Of a stretch of DNA of 64,000 nt, positions 35,601 through 48,460 are shown piece after piece. This DNA comes from Vicia villosa (lineage: Eukaryota > Streptophyta > Magnoliopsida > Fabales > Fabaceae): positions 13,390,497 to 13,454,496 of the forward strand of contig NC_081182.1 of NCBI RefSeq assembly GCF_029867415.1. The letters are read 5' to 3'. Under the pieces are notes generated by a model. The model was not told the DNA's origin and did not search any database. It saw only the letters and a program-made list of their open reading frames with translations. A program made the position numbers and the translations under genes. Position 1 is the first letter of the stretch; each line of letters starts with the position of its first letter.

Positions 35601-38600
35601 GGTAGACCCAAGGATTGCTTTATCAGTGGCTGCTAGGTTCCCAACCAATACATTTGTGAAGACTGAAGTAACTCAGCTTGTTCAGGTATTTTTTCTTAAC
35701 AACGTTGTGAACTGGCATAGTCAATCGAATGCCTGCGTTATGGGAATTGATTTACCATTTATCAAGTCAAGCTTTATACATTTTGAAGAAAAACTACTCC
35801 CTACGCTCTTTCGGTGATGGAGTCTTTAAGCAATATAATGTGGTTTGAGGCATTAATTGGTTTTGATGCAGAAAATTAAAATGTGTGGCAACTAAGGTTT
35901 GAAAGAACAAATGTTTTATTCTGTCTTGTGCTTACCAAAGAAATAAAGTCCGGGTGATGAGAAAATGAAACCATAGTAGCAGTATTCACATTCTGACCAA
36001 TTTGTTTGACATTAGACTTTATTAGGAGCTTGAAAATGACTAACAAAAATTAAAGGATGCCTATGGAGTTCTGCAGATGCACTAATCAGGCCTGGAAGGG
36101 GAGAAAAAGAAACCGTAAATGTAGTTGTGTAGAATCATAGTCTGATTGTATCATTACCCAACTGCAAATAAAGCAATTTATTTTCTGTATTCATAATCTG
36201 ACCTATTTGTTTGGCATTTGACATTGTTAAAAACTTGAAAATGACTTATAAAAGTTAAAAGGTGCCTAGCTGTAAAATGAGTACGGATTTCGGCAGAGGC
36301 ACTAAACTTGATAACACCAAAGTTTGGAATTAATTCAAGTTGAAAAGTCTAAATTCCTGTTTGAATTAAAGTTTGCAAATGCCATGGAAGTTTGAATAAA
36401 CTTTATTTTGCAAACCTAAGTTTAGTTAAAAGTAAATTTAATATAACATGCTTTATGTTTGGGCTTTTTTCCCTCTGAAAAGTAAGTTTCTGAAATGTAA
36501 ATTGGATAGTAATAGAAATCAAAAACAGTGTATGAAGCATAAAGGAAACTGAGAGAAAGTGAGGGAGAGCATTGAATCAATCTAACTGTTCTGTTGTAGT
36601 AATGCACAACTGATTTGTGAATGCAAGGTGTGGGCACTTATACCCAGCCTAAAGACTGTGATGACTCAGCAGAGCCAGTTACAACAATAAAGCCTTGTTT
36701 GGCCAAGATAAAATTGCTAGTACTGGTTACAACAATAAGGCCTTGCTATATATCAGCTGTGGACTCATCTAAGTTCATTATCTTGAGAAATATGACATTA
36801 TAACTTCACTTCGCAGGCACATATAGTGGATGTTCGCAATATACCTGAAGCATTGCCTTACTTCATCACCCCAAAGGCTGTTGATGATAATTCTGTGCTA
36901 TTACAGCAATTGCCTCATTGGGCTCCTTGTTCTATTACACAAGCTCTAGAGTTCCTTACTCCTGCATACAAAGGCCATCCACGGGTCATGGCATACGTTC
37001 TAAGGGTTTTGGAATCCTATCCTCCTGAACGTGTGACCTTTTTCATGCCACAGTTGGTGCAGACATTGCGACACGATGACGGGGTTAGATATCTGCTGAA
37101 ACTTAAATTCATGGTTTATTCCCTTAGTATGTGTTTCCTCCTACTGTTTTTCACATAAAACCTGATTGTTTGCTTTTGTTTCATTGACCATTCAACATCT
37201 ACAGCATAAATAAACCTCGTGCATAGTCATTTAGTCATTACTCTTCTGTCTTGATTATAAGCCAAAAAACTAACTTCACATTTATTAATAAAACTAATTA
37301 GGGGCAGATTAATTTTTATGATATCATAAATAAAATATGGGTATTTTCAAATGTACCTTTCATAAGAATCTGTTCCATTGCAAGTAAAAGAGTCATTGGA
37401 AAAAAAAACTCATTGATTGAGGGCTATTTTAGGAATGACATTATTAACTATAGTAAAAGTAGTTATATTTGCTAATATTTGAAGCAAAAAAATAAGTTCT
37501 ATATTATGATCTCTAATAACTGATGTAAAAGTTGAAATAGGACCATACCAATATTTTGATCTCTTTTTTGTTGTTGAGATTCTATGTGAAAGAGAAATAG
37601 AACATAGTTGAATCTAAAGCAGATTTCATTGATTCATTGTCAGAACCACCTTACAACATAATAACTGTAAGCTAGTTTTTCTCGTTATGAGAATAATTAG
37701 CTTACCTAACTGACAACCATCAACTACCTTACTCTACCATTTGTTGTATATTTCAATGTGTTTTCATTTGATGACCAGCTGCATATGTTAATTTTTGCAG
37801 AAATTAGTGGAAGGCTACTTGCTTAGAGCTGCTCAAAGAAGTGACATATTTGCCCATATTCTTATCTGGCATCTGCAGGTATAAATTGTGTTATCAATTA
37901 TTAATTTTCATGCCTGAAAGTGATGGCTATTCATTTTTGCTTATGTTGTGCAAACTATTCTTATGGCCTGCAGATTAAGATTCATTTCTTGGAATATATT
38001 GATTCTTAAGAAATTCTTTGTTTTTTATTCAATAAGTGGTTAAAGCACTGAGTTTCTTTTGGACAGGGTGAGACTGTACCTGAGGCAGGGAAAGATCCAA
38101 ACAGTGTGAAGGTATGCTAACAGCAAGTTTCTTTATGACCAGCATATTTATTGCTATCATATACCAATGAAAACATCATGATTTTGAAACTCAAATCTAT
38201 TTTGAAATGTGATATGATATATGATAACAAGGTGCCAAATTCTGAACAGGGTGCCCTGACACCAGCCAGATGCACTGACTCTGAGTTGCTTTTGTTTTCA
38301 TCACCAATAAATGAAATGAGTTACTACCTCGGTCTCTAAATATAAGACACCATCGACTAAACAGGGGAATTGAGAAAGTTAATTATTGTATAAATTTTGT
38401 TAGCATTCGTTTTCCAAGTTACATTGAAAGAAGATTAATTCATCTTCCCTCATCTTTGTATTTATTAGAAATAATTGTTGCAGTTGAAAATTTGAAACTG
38501 AGCGGAGAGAAAATACAGGGAGTTCGTCTATTAAGTACAAAAATATGAAGGATGTCTAGGATTTAATGAACAAATCTGGCCACTGCTCTGTCCCTGGAGC

Positions 38601-41600
38601 ATGATGAACTTGAAGCATTTCGTTTAACACCTTCTCACAAACAAGGAGCAAGGCAAGTTCAATGTTCTTGGTAGGAGCATGCAGTACTGGACTGAACTAG
38701 AGAAACAGTACGCTGGTTCAGAGAAGCGTATCTGGAACCATAAAATATCAGCAGTCGCCGGAGCTAGGATATGGTACACAGCTTCCCCTAGCAACCGCTG
38801 TTTGCTTCCTAAACCACCAAGATATGAGATAAGGACCAATATAGCTACTTAGAGGTATCAGTTTTGTTAAGAGTCCCACATCGGACAATATATGGCCTGG
38901 ACATGTGCTTGCTTATAAGTTGGGGCAATCCTTATCCTACAAACTGGTTTTGTAGGGTCTAGTTAGACCCAATCACATTTCTTAACATGGTATCCGAGCT
39001 TCGTTTTAGATCCCGGTGGGCCACCTGTTATCAGGTTTCCGCTATCAGTCCAACCACTATTTTCACGCTCCAGTTGTCCACTCCTGGGCGTGAGGGGGTG
39101 TGTTAAGAGCCCCTCATCAGACAATATATGACCTGAACATGTGCTTATAAGTGGGGGCAATGCTCACCTACAAGCCGGTTTTGTAGGGTCGAGTTGGGTC
39201 CAATCAGTCACATTTCTTATCAGGTTTGATAAGTATCCAAGCATTTGGAGAACCCTCCCCTAAAAGCTAGCTATCAAGGGGGAAGAACCAAACTGCTCAA
39301 ATACTTCACTAAGCACCCCATGCTAATCGATGTGGTACTTGGGTACTCCATGTTGCCGAATTCCCTATCATAGCACAGCCTCAGATAGATGACTTTCCGG
39401 GGGCTGTACTCAATAACTTTTTACTTTGCCTTTCTGTTCAGCCTCTCCATAGGTAGCCCTTTTCAAGCCTCTCCATAGGTAGCCCTTTTCAAGCCACTGA
39501 CAGCCAGTTTTGATACTAATTGATAAGTACAAAGCACTTGGGGAGCCGTCCCTGAAAAGCTAGCTATTAAGGGGTAAGAACCAAACCACTCTATTGAGTA
39601 TCTCATACTACTTGATGTGAGACTTGGGCACTTGGGGAACCCTCCCTGAAAAGCTAGCTATTAAGGGGTAAGAACCAAACCACTCTATTGAGTATCTCGT
39701 ACTACTTGATGTGGGACTTGGGCACCCCATCAATACCAAAGTCTCTATCATAGCTGTCCAATCAGCATTACAAAAGGCTTTATTAAGAGATGATGGCTGT
39801 TTGGGTAGAGCAGGGGAATAAATCTTCATTGAATGGAATATATTTAGAGATCAATAGCATACCACCAGGAGATACACATTCATAAAAGTTGATTAACCTA
39901 AAAAGACACATTCACGTGATCTAAAATCTAGTTTATGATCATTATATGCTCTCAGTTTATGCTTTGGTTTGTTGTTAGTGTAACTGACTTAGCAACTAGG
40001 TAGTTAGAAGGCATCTGAGTAGGATTGCAAACCATAAACAGCTGAACCTGTAACTTGCAATTCAATTTTATAAAAATGGCTTCTCAGGGTCAGAAATTTT
40101 CTTAGATTCTCTCTTCTAATCCATTTCTCCGTTTCCATCATTTTCTTAAAGATGCCTAGTTTCTCACAGTGTTTTTCAGGACATGGAAGTTAGTCTATTG
40201 GCCAATACTTTTTCCTAGACTTGCTTAAATCTTCATATCTGGCGTTCAATCTGCGGCATCCCTGTGAAAATATACAACTAAGTCTTATCCCACTAAGTGA
40301 TGTCGACTATATGGATCAACTTTCGCCATAATGTTTTTATCAAAGACCATGCTTCTATCCAAATCATTAATTTCGAGATTTTTCTTAATAATTTCTCTTA
40401 ATAACCCATGTGAAAATATAAATAAATATATTCAAAGTAAACTTTGTTTTATCTAAGAATATTGAGTTTATTTTTCAAATCATACTTACTTTAGTTTGTA
40501 TGTGTATGTCTTTTTATATCAGAATGGCTCATTTTTAGAACTGCTGCCTGCTGTAAGGCAACATATAATAGACGGTTTTAATCCAAAAGCACTTGATATA
40601 TTTAAAAGAGAGTTTGATTTCTTCGACAAAGTTACATCCATTTCTGGTGTATTATATCCACTCCCTAAAGAAGAACGCCGAGCTGGTATCAAAAGGTACT
40701 GGACAGATGTCTGAAGACATAATTTCTATTGTTAATTATTCTCAGGTTAAAATTTCAAGCTATTATTGATTGGAGCTAATGTTTTTTTTTTTGAACTATA
40801 TGTGATAGGGAGTTGGAGAAAATTGAACTGGATGGCGAAGACCTTTATCTACCAACAGCAACTACTAAGCTTGTTACGGGCATTCAAGTAGATAGTGGCA
40901 TTCCCCTACAATCAGCCGCAAAAGTCCCAATCATGATAACATTTAACGTAGTTGACCGAGATGGGGACAAAAATGATGTAAAGCCACAAGCTTGCATTTT
41001 CAAGGTAGGCTCAATTCAAAAGCATTGACATTTACAATTACTGTCATCTTGTCAAAACACCTGCAAAACATTGCACTAAAGAGACTTGGTAACTTAAATC
41101 TCTTTGAATACATTCTTACTCAGTATGGCTCATGAATACCCATTCTAGTTACGCATTTTTGGTGAGTGCGTGGATGGCTAGAGACAGTTTCTATTGATAG
41201 CAACGGGAAGATTCAAGGAAGCCCAGATACTTCAAACTAGCCAAGCACTTTACAAACACTTTAGCTCTACTTTTTGCAATTTTTTACTTTAGGATTTTCA
41301 ACATTTTTACCAATGGAAATGAAAATACCTGAACATTTAGATAAATATAACATTTTATTTTTAGATAACTCATTTTAGTTTTTAAAGTAATTAACTAATT
41401 CATTTATTTGATTAATTTTTTTGTTTATAATTTTATGTATAGTATTACAGCTATGCTGTTGCAGTATTTTATATTTATTTACTATTTGCCTATTCCGCAC
41501 TTCCAAGTCATGCAGTACTTGTGCTTTCTAACCTCTAGTTCAATCATATCTGAATGACATAAGTGTCATTGTGTCAAACAAATCCAAGTATTTCAGTAAT

Positions 41601-43191
41601 TATATGGTGGTCTTATATGAAAAAGTGTATTATAATTTTTCCAATTGGTTTATAGATAAACCAATCGTTTTGCACTTTTATTTATTTTCTTGATTCTTGT
41701 CAATTGTGCTTGGCTTGTGTTTTCAACTTTCATTCTTAGGCTGACCGAGTTCTCTTACATTCCAGGTTGGAGATGACTGTCGACAAGATGTCCTTGCCCT
41801 TCAAGTAATAGCACTTCTTAGAGATATATTTGAAGCCATCGGTTTAAATCTTTATTTATTTCCTTATGGTGTTCTCCCTACTGGTCCTGAGAGAGGTATA
41901 ATAGAGGTAAGTTTATTCCTAATCCTAATATGCTGAAGCATCATGATAATTGTGTGACATCTGGTATTTGTAGCAATAATATTTTTCATTTTCCAGATAC
42001 AAATATTTGTTTGGCACCTTGTTTTGATAAATAATTTAAGAAATTCAATATCACTTATCAATCTAAATTTTGAAATTCCTTTTTGGCCTTATCTAAATTT
42101 TAAAAATAACAAACGGCGTTCAAACAGTTTAGTCAGTATAGTCGGGAATGATATCAATGTTAATTATTTTTGGTCATATGTGGGATAATTATTTCGAATA
42201 TTTGTATTGTTCTTTTCTTTTGTATATTTGCCAGGTTGTGCCTAATACACGTAGTAGAAGTCAGATGGGAGAAACAACAGATGGGGGGTTGTTTGAGATA
42301 TTTCAGCAAGACTATGGACCTGTTGGGTCCGCCAGTTTTGAGGCTGCACGCCAGAACTTCATCATTAGCAGTGCTGGTTATGCCGTCGCGAGTCTCTTGC
42401 TTCAACCAAAGGATAGACACAATGGGAACCTTCTGTTTGATAAGTAAAGATTTTTATCTTTCTTTGTTAATTTGTCTGCAGTTCTTATTATAATCGCCAG
42501 TTGATTTAAGTTTATATTTAGATGCCTCTGAAACATTGAATATCCTAATTGATTGATCCCCTTGGTCCATTTCATCCGTGATGTTCAGTTTACCTGCTCT
42601 CTCTGCATTCTTCTACTGCAAATATACGAAGTGCTGGTCCAATAAACTTATCACTAATATTATATATATGCTGATGCAGTGTTGGGAGGCTTGTTCATAT
42701 TGACTTCGGTTTCATTCTAGAAACTTCTCCAGGTGGGAATATGCGTTTTGAAAGTGCACATTTTAAGCTGAGCCACGAGATGACACAATTACTGGATCCA
42801 TCTGGTGTTATGAAAAGTGATACATGGAACCAATTTTTAAGGTAGTAATGGCTTCTCTTTAATCATTTCTGTTTTTTTCTCATTTCGTATATTGAAAATT
42901 GACTGTTCTTTCGACGTTTGTTGCACATATAGGTTGTGTGTGAAAGGATACCTCGCTGCCCGTCGACATATGGATGGGATCATCACGACTGTGTCATTGA
43001 TGCTAGACAGTGGGTTACCTTGCTTCAGCAGGGGTGACCCCATTGGTAATCTTCGGAAGAGATTTCATCCTGAGATGAGTGAGCGTGAAGCGGCTAATTT
43101 CATGACCCATGTATGTAAAGATGCTTATAATAAATGGACAACTGCTGGTTATGACTTGATACAGTATCTACAGCAAGGCATCGAAAAGTGA
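22673..43191 (+). CDS. PI4KA1: Phosphatidylinositol 4-kinase alpha (26 coding exons)
   Basis: Type III PI4-kinase that phosphorylates phosphatidylinositol to PI4P. In Arabidopsis PI4Kalpha1 acts at the plasma membrane with the NPG, HYC and EFOP partner proteins. Coding exons: 22673-23638, 23773-24114, 24247-24408, 25118-25288, 25467-25625, 25725-25852, 26007-26313, 27777-27945, 28807-29024, 30327-30485, 30636-30818, 32299-32838, 32939-33298, 33795-34009, 34947-35130, 35304-35440, 35535-35685, 36817-37083, 37801-37878, 38067-38111, 40523-40695, 40809-41004, 41766-41906, 42235-42443, 42680-42841, 42933-43191. Every intron is GT-AG and every junction keeps frame, giving 6081 nt (2026 residues), close to the Arabidopsis protein. 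The start at 22673 ([12 protein letters not shown]) matches the family N-terminus. Exon 13 uses a weak acceptor (gacaag before AGTTCTGG); the alternatives break frame. Boundaries were set by reading and recall of the Arabidopsis homologue. Confidence 0.96.
24470..24751. mobile_element. MITE in PI4KA1 intron 3
   Basis: About 280 bp with inverted ends: gggatttgctaga.. on the left and ..gtgttagcaaatcc on the right, with further inverted pairing inside (aagaagtattttagc against ctaaaatataag). Flanks ACTAAAAAT (24461-24469) and AATAAAAAT (24752-24760) match at 8 of 9 bases, which would suit a Mutator-type 9-bp target duplication. No coding content. Confidence 0.6.
27352..27680. repeat. Diverged direct duplication in PI4KA1 intron 7
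   Basis: The blocks ggttgtataatgttgtgaaatt (27354) and ggttgtatattgttgtgaaatt (27599), each followed by aatccat/aatccgt, a gaaaata block and tagaaaaggttta.ttattctgg, recur about 245 bp apart. Confidence 0.7.
28228..28611. repeat. 192-bp tandem duplication in PI4KA1 intron 8
   Basis: gttccaatagcaagcatc begins at 28228 and again at 28420, and a truncated third start (gttcatagcc) falls at 28612, exactly 192 bp later. The two full units differ at only a handful of positions. It is non-coding. Confidence 0.9.
29236..29403. repeat. 84-bp tandem duplication in PI4KA1 intron 9
   Basis: aggaatcatgttttaa begins at 29241 and 29325. Both units run on through aacattgtttactattcatc, gaaaggctgc and gtagtagcaa with few differences. 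Confidence 0.9.
31464..31715. repeat. Four diverged about 70-bp units in PI4KA1 intron 11
   Basis: The phrase ggtcagtgcttactctggtagctgaa and variants start near 31464, 31538, 31607 and 31686, each followed by an A/C-rich stretch and, in the first three, ggtgtc or ggtgtt. I do not recognise the family. The rest of intron 11 (30819-32298) is plain AT-rich DNA. Confidence 0.75.
35985..36300. repeat. Diverged about 200-bp duplication in PI4KA1 intron 17
   Basis: gtattcacattctgaccaat (35982) and gtattcataatctgacctat (36188) begin two similar blocks that both continue with ttgtttg.cat, cttgaaaatgact and gatgcc or ggtgcc, ending in a gcag..gcacta phrase. Confidence 0.7.
38865..39222 (+). mobile_element. 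Complete TRIM retrotransposon in PI4KA1 intron 20
   Basis: Terminal-repeat retrotransposon in miniature, 358 bp. Left LTR 38865-38987 (123 bp, TGTTAAGAGTCCC..TTAACA) is followed at once by a tRNA-iMet-like primer site TGGTATCCGAGC (38988-38999, one mismatch to TGGTATCAGAGC). A 113-bp interior ends in the purine tract gcgtgagggggtg, then comes the right LTR 39101-39222 (122 bp, TGTTAAGAGCCCC..TTATCA). Flanks are AGTTT (38860-38864) and GGTTT (39223-39227), a 5-bp target duplication with one mismatch. It has no coding capacity. Orientation is the same as the host gene. Confidence 0.9.
39225..39830. repeat. Unidentified repeat with a 94-bp tandem part, PI4KA1 intron 20
   Basis: Three related phrases: gcatttggagaaccctcccct..agctagctatcaaggggg (39241), gcacttggggagccgtccct (39534) and gcacttggggaaccctccct (39628). 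The last two are 94 bp apart and nearly identical through to ..cttgatgtg. A 29-bp local duplication (gcccttttcaagcctctcca) lies at about 39458-39500. It looks like LTR-derived DNA, but borders are not clear. Confidence 0.55.
40280..40360. repeat. Dispersed repeat fragment shared with 57740
   Basis: cttatcccactaagtgatgt..tatggatcaactttcgcc is similar to the stretch at about 57738-57800 (gtcccactaagtaggttcgc..atgaatcaactttcgct). This phrase is a common dispersed plant repeat tail; I cannot name its family with confidence. Confidence 0.5.
40809..43191 (+). CDS. PI4KA1: PI4KA1 exons 22-26 (PI3/PI4-kinase catalytic domain)
   Basis: Exons 40809-41004, 41766-41906, 42235-42443, 42680-42841 and 42933-43191 encode about residues 1705-2026. 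Visible landmarks are [18 protein letters not shown] at the domain start, the ATP-contacting lysine K1770 in [11 protein letters not shown] (split over exons 22/23), the catalytic loop [10 protein letters not shown] (D1877, N1882) in exon 24, and the metal-binding HIDFGF (D1895) in exon 25. The C-terminus ..[13 protein letters not shown] with stop TGA at 43189-43191 matches the family end. All key catalytic residues are present, so the kinase should be active. Confidence 0.95.
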
Positions 43192-43886
43192 GGTAATATA
43201 GGACTGACCTAAGGTGTACATGTTTGCTTGTAATATCAAAATTCATTGTTGTCATATGTTTTGATTTTTTGAGGAACTTTCTCCATTATAGTATATTGAT
43301 GAGGGCATAGTAAAATTAGCGGATGAAGATTTAGAGAGTCATGTATTTTCATTTTGTGCGTCCCTCTTGATGTAAAAATACAGTTGTGTAATCTTATTTA
43401 TTGAATAGTAAATATAATTCATTAAGATGATGAGTCCTGTTAATGTACAAATACGGTTGTGTAATCTTGTTTATTGAATAGTAAATACAGTTCATTATGA
43501 TGATGAGTACAAGCTCCCACACCCTTTTCCCAGTCCAACTTATGTGATCCTCAGGAAAAAAAGGAAATTGTGAAAGAGAATATCCTTTCCTGAGAGTTGA
43601 ATATCTAAAGTTTTTTTCATTTATAATAAGTTTATGATTTTAAGAATATGAAACATCCATCTATTTTTTCGGGTGATAATCGATGTATCTATCTCTGTAT
43701 TATTATTGTTATTATATGCAAAATTACCCTGTGCCATGTCTTATTCCATTTAAACACAAGTAATATCCAATATTTAATTTAAAAATAGTGGTGAAGCATA
43801 AATAATTTTTTCTATATTGACAAATATTAGTGAATTAATGGTTGAGTTAATTTCTAAAAAAAGGGACTTCCACCAGCGGTAAAATT
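43192..43886 (+). other. PI4KA1 3' flank with a 73-bp duplication
   Basis: The 3' UTR should lie here; the poly(A) site is not obvious and no canonical AATAAA stands out close to the stop. A 73-bp unit (acagttgtgtaatctt..gaatagtaaata) occurs at about 43380 and again at 43453 (acggttgtgtaatctt..), before gatgatgag. Confidence 0.5.
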
Positions 43887-43898
43887 TTAATAACTATA

Positions 43899-44051
43899 AT
43901 CAAGTATTTGGACTCTAGTGAGAAAGAAGCTTCCACTAAAGACGAATCGTTCGGGTACTTGGCCAGTGAGTCATTCCTCTGAATTTTAAAATCAGATTAA
44001 TCGGTTCACTATGTGAATCGGAACGGATGGTTAAATCCAAAAAAAAAAAAG
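43899..44051 (+). mobile_element. Short poly(A) retroposon (SINE-like), 153 bp
   Basis: Flanked by the perfect 12-bp repeats TTAATAACTATA at 43887-43898 and 44052-44063. The insert ends gatggttaaatcc plus a run of 12 A. Long target duplications with a 3' A tail mark insertion by LINE machinery. The 3' phrase resembles known plant SINE ends; a clear A/B-box promoter is not visible, so it is probably 5'-truncated. Confidence 0.8.
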
Positions 44052-45354
44052 TTAATAACTATACTATTTTTTTAAGGAATGACTTATTCACCTAAGTAGT
44101 GGAAAATTATAGAAATTTCAAAATGTTCTTTTGATTATGGCAATATATTTTAGGATGCAGATTAACCAATTCATGTTCTAATTGAGGTTCACTCCATTTT
44201 CTCCAAAATTTAATTCGGAGATGCATATCTGAATTCATTCATTTACACATTTATGCATTGCTCACAAAAACACCATCAAAATAATGCATTAATTATTTAA
44301 ACTACTTATTAAATAAATTTCTCATTTAAATAACATATCTAGACTATCTATTATATAATCTAATGTTTAACTTATAGAGTAATAAAAAACAGTATAAAAA
44401 ATAATTTTTTTACTAAATGTAAATTTAGTTTGATGTTGAGTTTACTCTTTGATCGATTTAATGTTAATGGTAGGAACTTTGAAATTAGTTGAATGAGTTT
44501 GAGAGAATGTGAGTTGAGAGAGTTTGAGATTTGAGAGGTTTTGAAATTTTTGATAGAGTATTTTGAGAAATGAAGAAGAAGAAGAGTCTAACGCGCTTTT
44601 TTATTTATTAAAACAACGTTCGGAGATGTATTTTTGTAATTTACATGGAAATTTATTTCCGTAATTGTTTTTGACATAATCTTTAAAATTGATTTAGAAA
44701 CGAATGTGTTTGAAGTGCGTTTGTAAATGCATTTTTAAAATCTGGAGATGATTTTGATTTTTCGAGAATCAATCTTTAGAATACACGTTAAACAATGATT
44801 TTTTTTCCTCTCTCAAAGAAACTATAACAATGGGAGGCTTTGATAACTACAAGCTCAAATACGAAAGAAATTTTCCACTTTGATTGGAAACACTACTATT
44901 TTCTTTTGTTGAAACAAAGCAGATACATTGTATGGACACAATTATATTGGGTTTGATTAAGGATTACATATGAAAAGTTCGAGAAATTTATCTGGCAACA
45001 CGATAGTTGCATCCAACACTTCCACGCATTTTGAAAGAGAATTTCTCATTGCACCTTTACTTTTTTTTTAAGATACTGTGCAAAATTTTTAAAATTTCCT
45101 CTATTTTCGGAGATACATCTCCGATCGCACTAAATTCTATTTTTTAAAAATAAAATTCGGAGATACATCTCATGAGTCTTTTTAAAGGTGAGTTGGAGAT
45201 GTATCTCCGAACATGACTGATTCCAGAAAACTCAAAAGCAGAGATATGACAGAACAATTGCACACCAACACCAACACTAACACCAACATTAACACCAACA
45301 TTAACATTGCATCAAATAAAAACATTCATTATATAGATATTCACGAAAATAAAT

Positions 45355-45696
45355 TCAACATGATATAACCATTTCATCGGGACGTTGCAACATAATGATT
45401 ATATCCTCGACGGATCTTTGAATCTTCGCATCCACTTCAATCGGACCCTTTAATTCATAATAGAGAAAAATACTCCACATAACCTTTAAATCTTCATCCG
45501 TCTTCAGTTCAAGGTTGGTGAAATTGACCTCCCCTTTGCTGTCAAATGAGGGTGACCGATACTCGACCTTAACAACTCTGCGATTTTCTAGAAAGCACAG
45601 CAGAGTATTCAGTTTGGATATCAGATATGCGAGGAATGTTTCCTCGGTGACCCTAAATGGAAGTGATGATTTCTCGCCATTGAAATACAAATGCAA
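45355..45696 (-). pseudogene. MULE transposase N-terminal-like fragment, 113 residues
   Basis: An open frame (MHLYFNGEKSSLPFRV..) with the pattern VVKVEYRSPSFDSKGEVNF..LELKTDEDLKVMWSIF. This resembles the PB1-like N-terminal region of legume Mutator-type transposases, where a YR.P..... G...F.. L.DDED...M strip is typical. The catalytic DDE part and zinc finger are absent, so it cannot be an active transposase. It may equally be a host-like protein captured by the element; I recognise it by pattern only. Confidence 0.5.
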
Positions 45697-46170
45697 GGTG
45701 GTGATATGAACTCATTCTCTGGTTTTAGTGTGTTATACAACAAATAAGTGTTGAGATACACCATATTTATACAAGTATTGGGTCGCTTCGGACCTCAAAA
45801 ACCTTCAGAAATACATATCCGAATAAACCACACCTTTTATTATAAAAAAAGTGAATTCAGAGATACATATCTAAACATTTGAATGAGGTAAGTTTGAATA
45901 TATATCCAAAAACTTACCTAGACCAGATAAAAAACAGAAAGTTTGTAAACAAGTACATACAATGTAAACCAAACCATAAAATTAATGTATTAAATCATAT
46001 CAAAATTAATACATATAAAAAACTGTATCGATTAAAATCTAAAAATCATCAAGAGATCTAGTATCGCTTAAATCTACAACTGGTTCCACCTTCGTCACGA
46101 TCTTATTTGATTCTTTTTCAAGCTCCATCAATTTGGGGAACTCTATCATCCTCTCCATAAATTAATCCGG

Positions 46171-46446
46171 TTAAGTTTCCGCCTCATTTGTTGAATGTGC
46201 CGTCCACTCGATCGTTGTAGCTGTAATTGGACACCTAGGTTTCAAATAAATCTGGACAAAATGTAGGCCCTTTGAAAGTGACCCTGTGCACATGATGCGC
46301 CTGGAAGATCTTTTAGATGGACTACTCCGTAATGAAAAAAATGTCTCTGAGAACCCATGTCTTGTCAGATCGATACACACTCTGTCATATGCATTTGTTA
46401 TAAAATGACCCAAATTCCTGGCTACCATGTGGACCCATTGAAGCAT
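46171..46446 (-). pseudogene. Legume repeat-associated protein fragment, 91 residues
   Basis: Contains RHGFSETFFSLRSSP and HFVQIYLKPRCPITATTIEWT, phrases I associate with uncharacterised repeat proteins of legumes often found near MULE-like sequence. No catalytic motif. It lies upstream, on the same strand, of the fragment at 45355-45696, which fits both being parts of one element. Confidence 0.35.
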
Positions 46447-46950
46447 ATGTTATCGAGCAGTATACAATTGCTCATTTATGAAACATTGACCAACGTCTAT
46501 TATCGGTTTAACATCATCCTTCACTTTTTTCGGTTTAACATCATGCTTAACTTCAACTGGTTTAACTTCAACTGGTTTAACTTTATATATGTTATTTTTT
46601 ACATAGTCGTTGCGTTGTCTAATTTATTATAATATACCTTCTGAGCATCACTAAAAAATTTAAAATTTATTGTCTGGACTCTGGGTACAGAGATGCATCT
46701 CCAAATTCTGTCTGGTGAGAATATGGAGATGCATCTCCGGAATAATTTATGGCAAAAAGGAGGGTTTTAAAGAGTAATTCATAGTGTATACATAGAATTA
46801 ATTCAAAGATACATCTTTGTATTTTTTTAAAAACATTTTAACAAATACATGTGCGTATGAAGATATATCTCTAAAATCTGAATAACAATTTTAAATTTTT
46901 TTAGAATGCTTTTCAAATACACAAAGGATGTATTTGGAAATTCACTTGTT

Positions 46951-48460
<1,510 letters not shown>

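Larger units (their letters stand above)
44200..46950 (-). mobile_element. Palindrome-rich, probably MULE-derived element
   Basis: CGGAGATGCATCTCCG-type words recur at about 44214, 44630, 45108-45123, 45158, 45195-45208, 45853, 46689, 46725-46738 and 46801. Two minus-strand coding remnants (45355-45696, 46171-46446) lie within. A short (ACACCA)n-like tract is at 45259-45310. I could not find clean terminal repeats or a transposase core. Confidence 0.45.
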
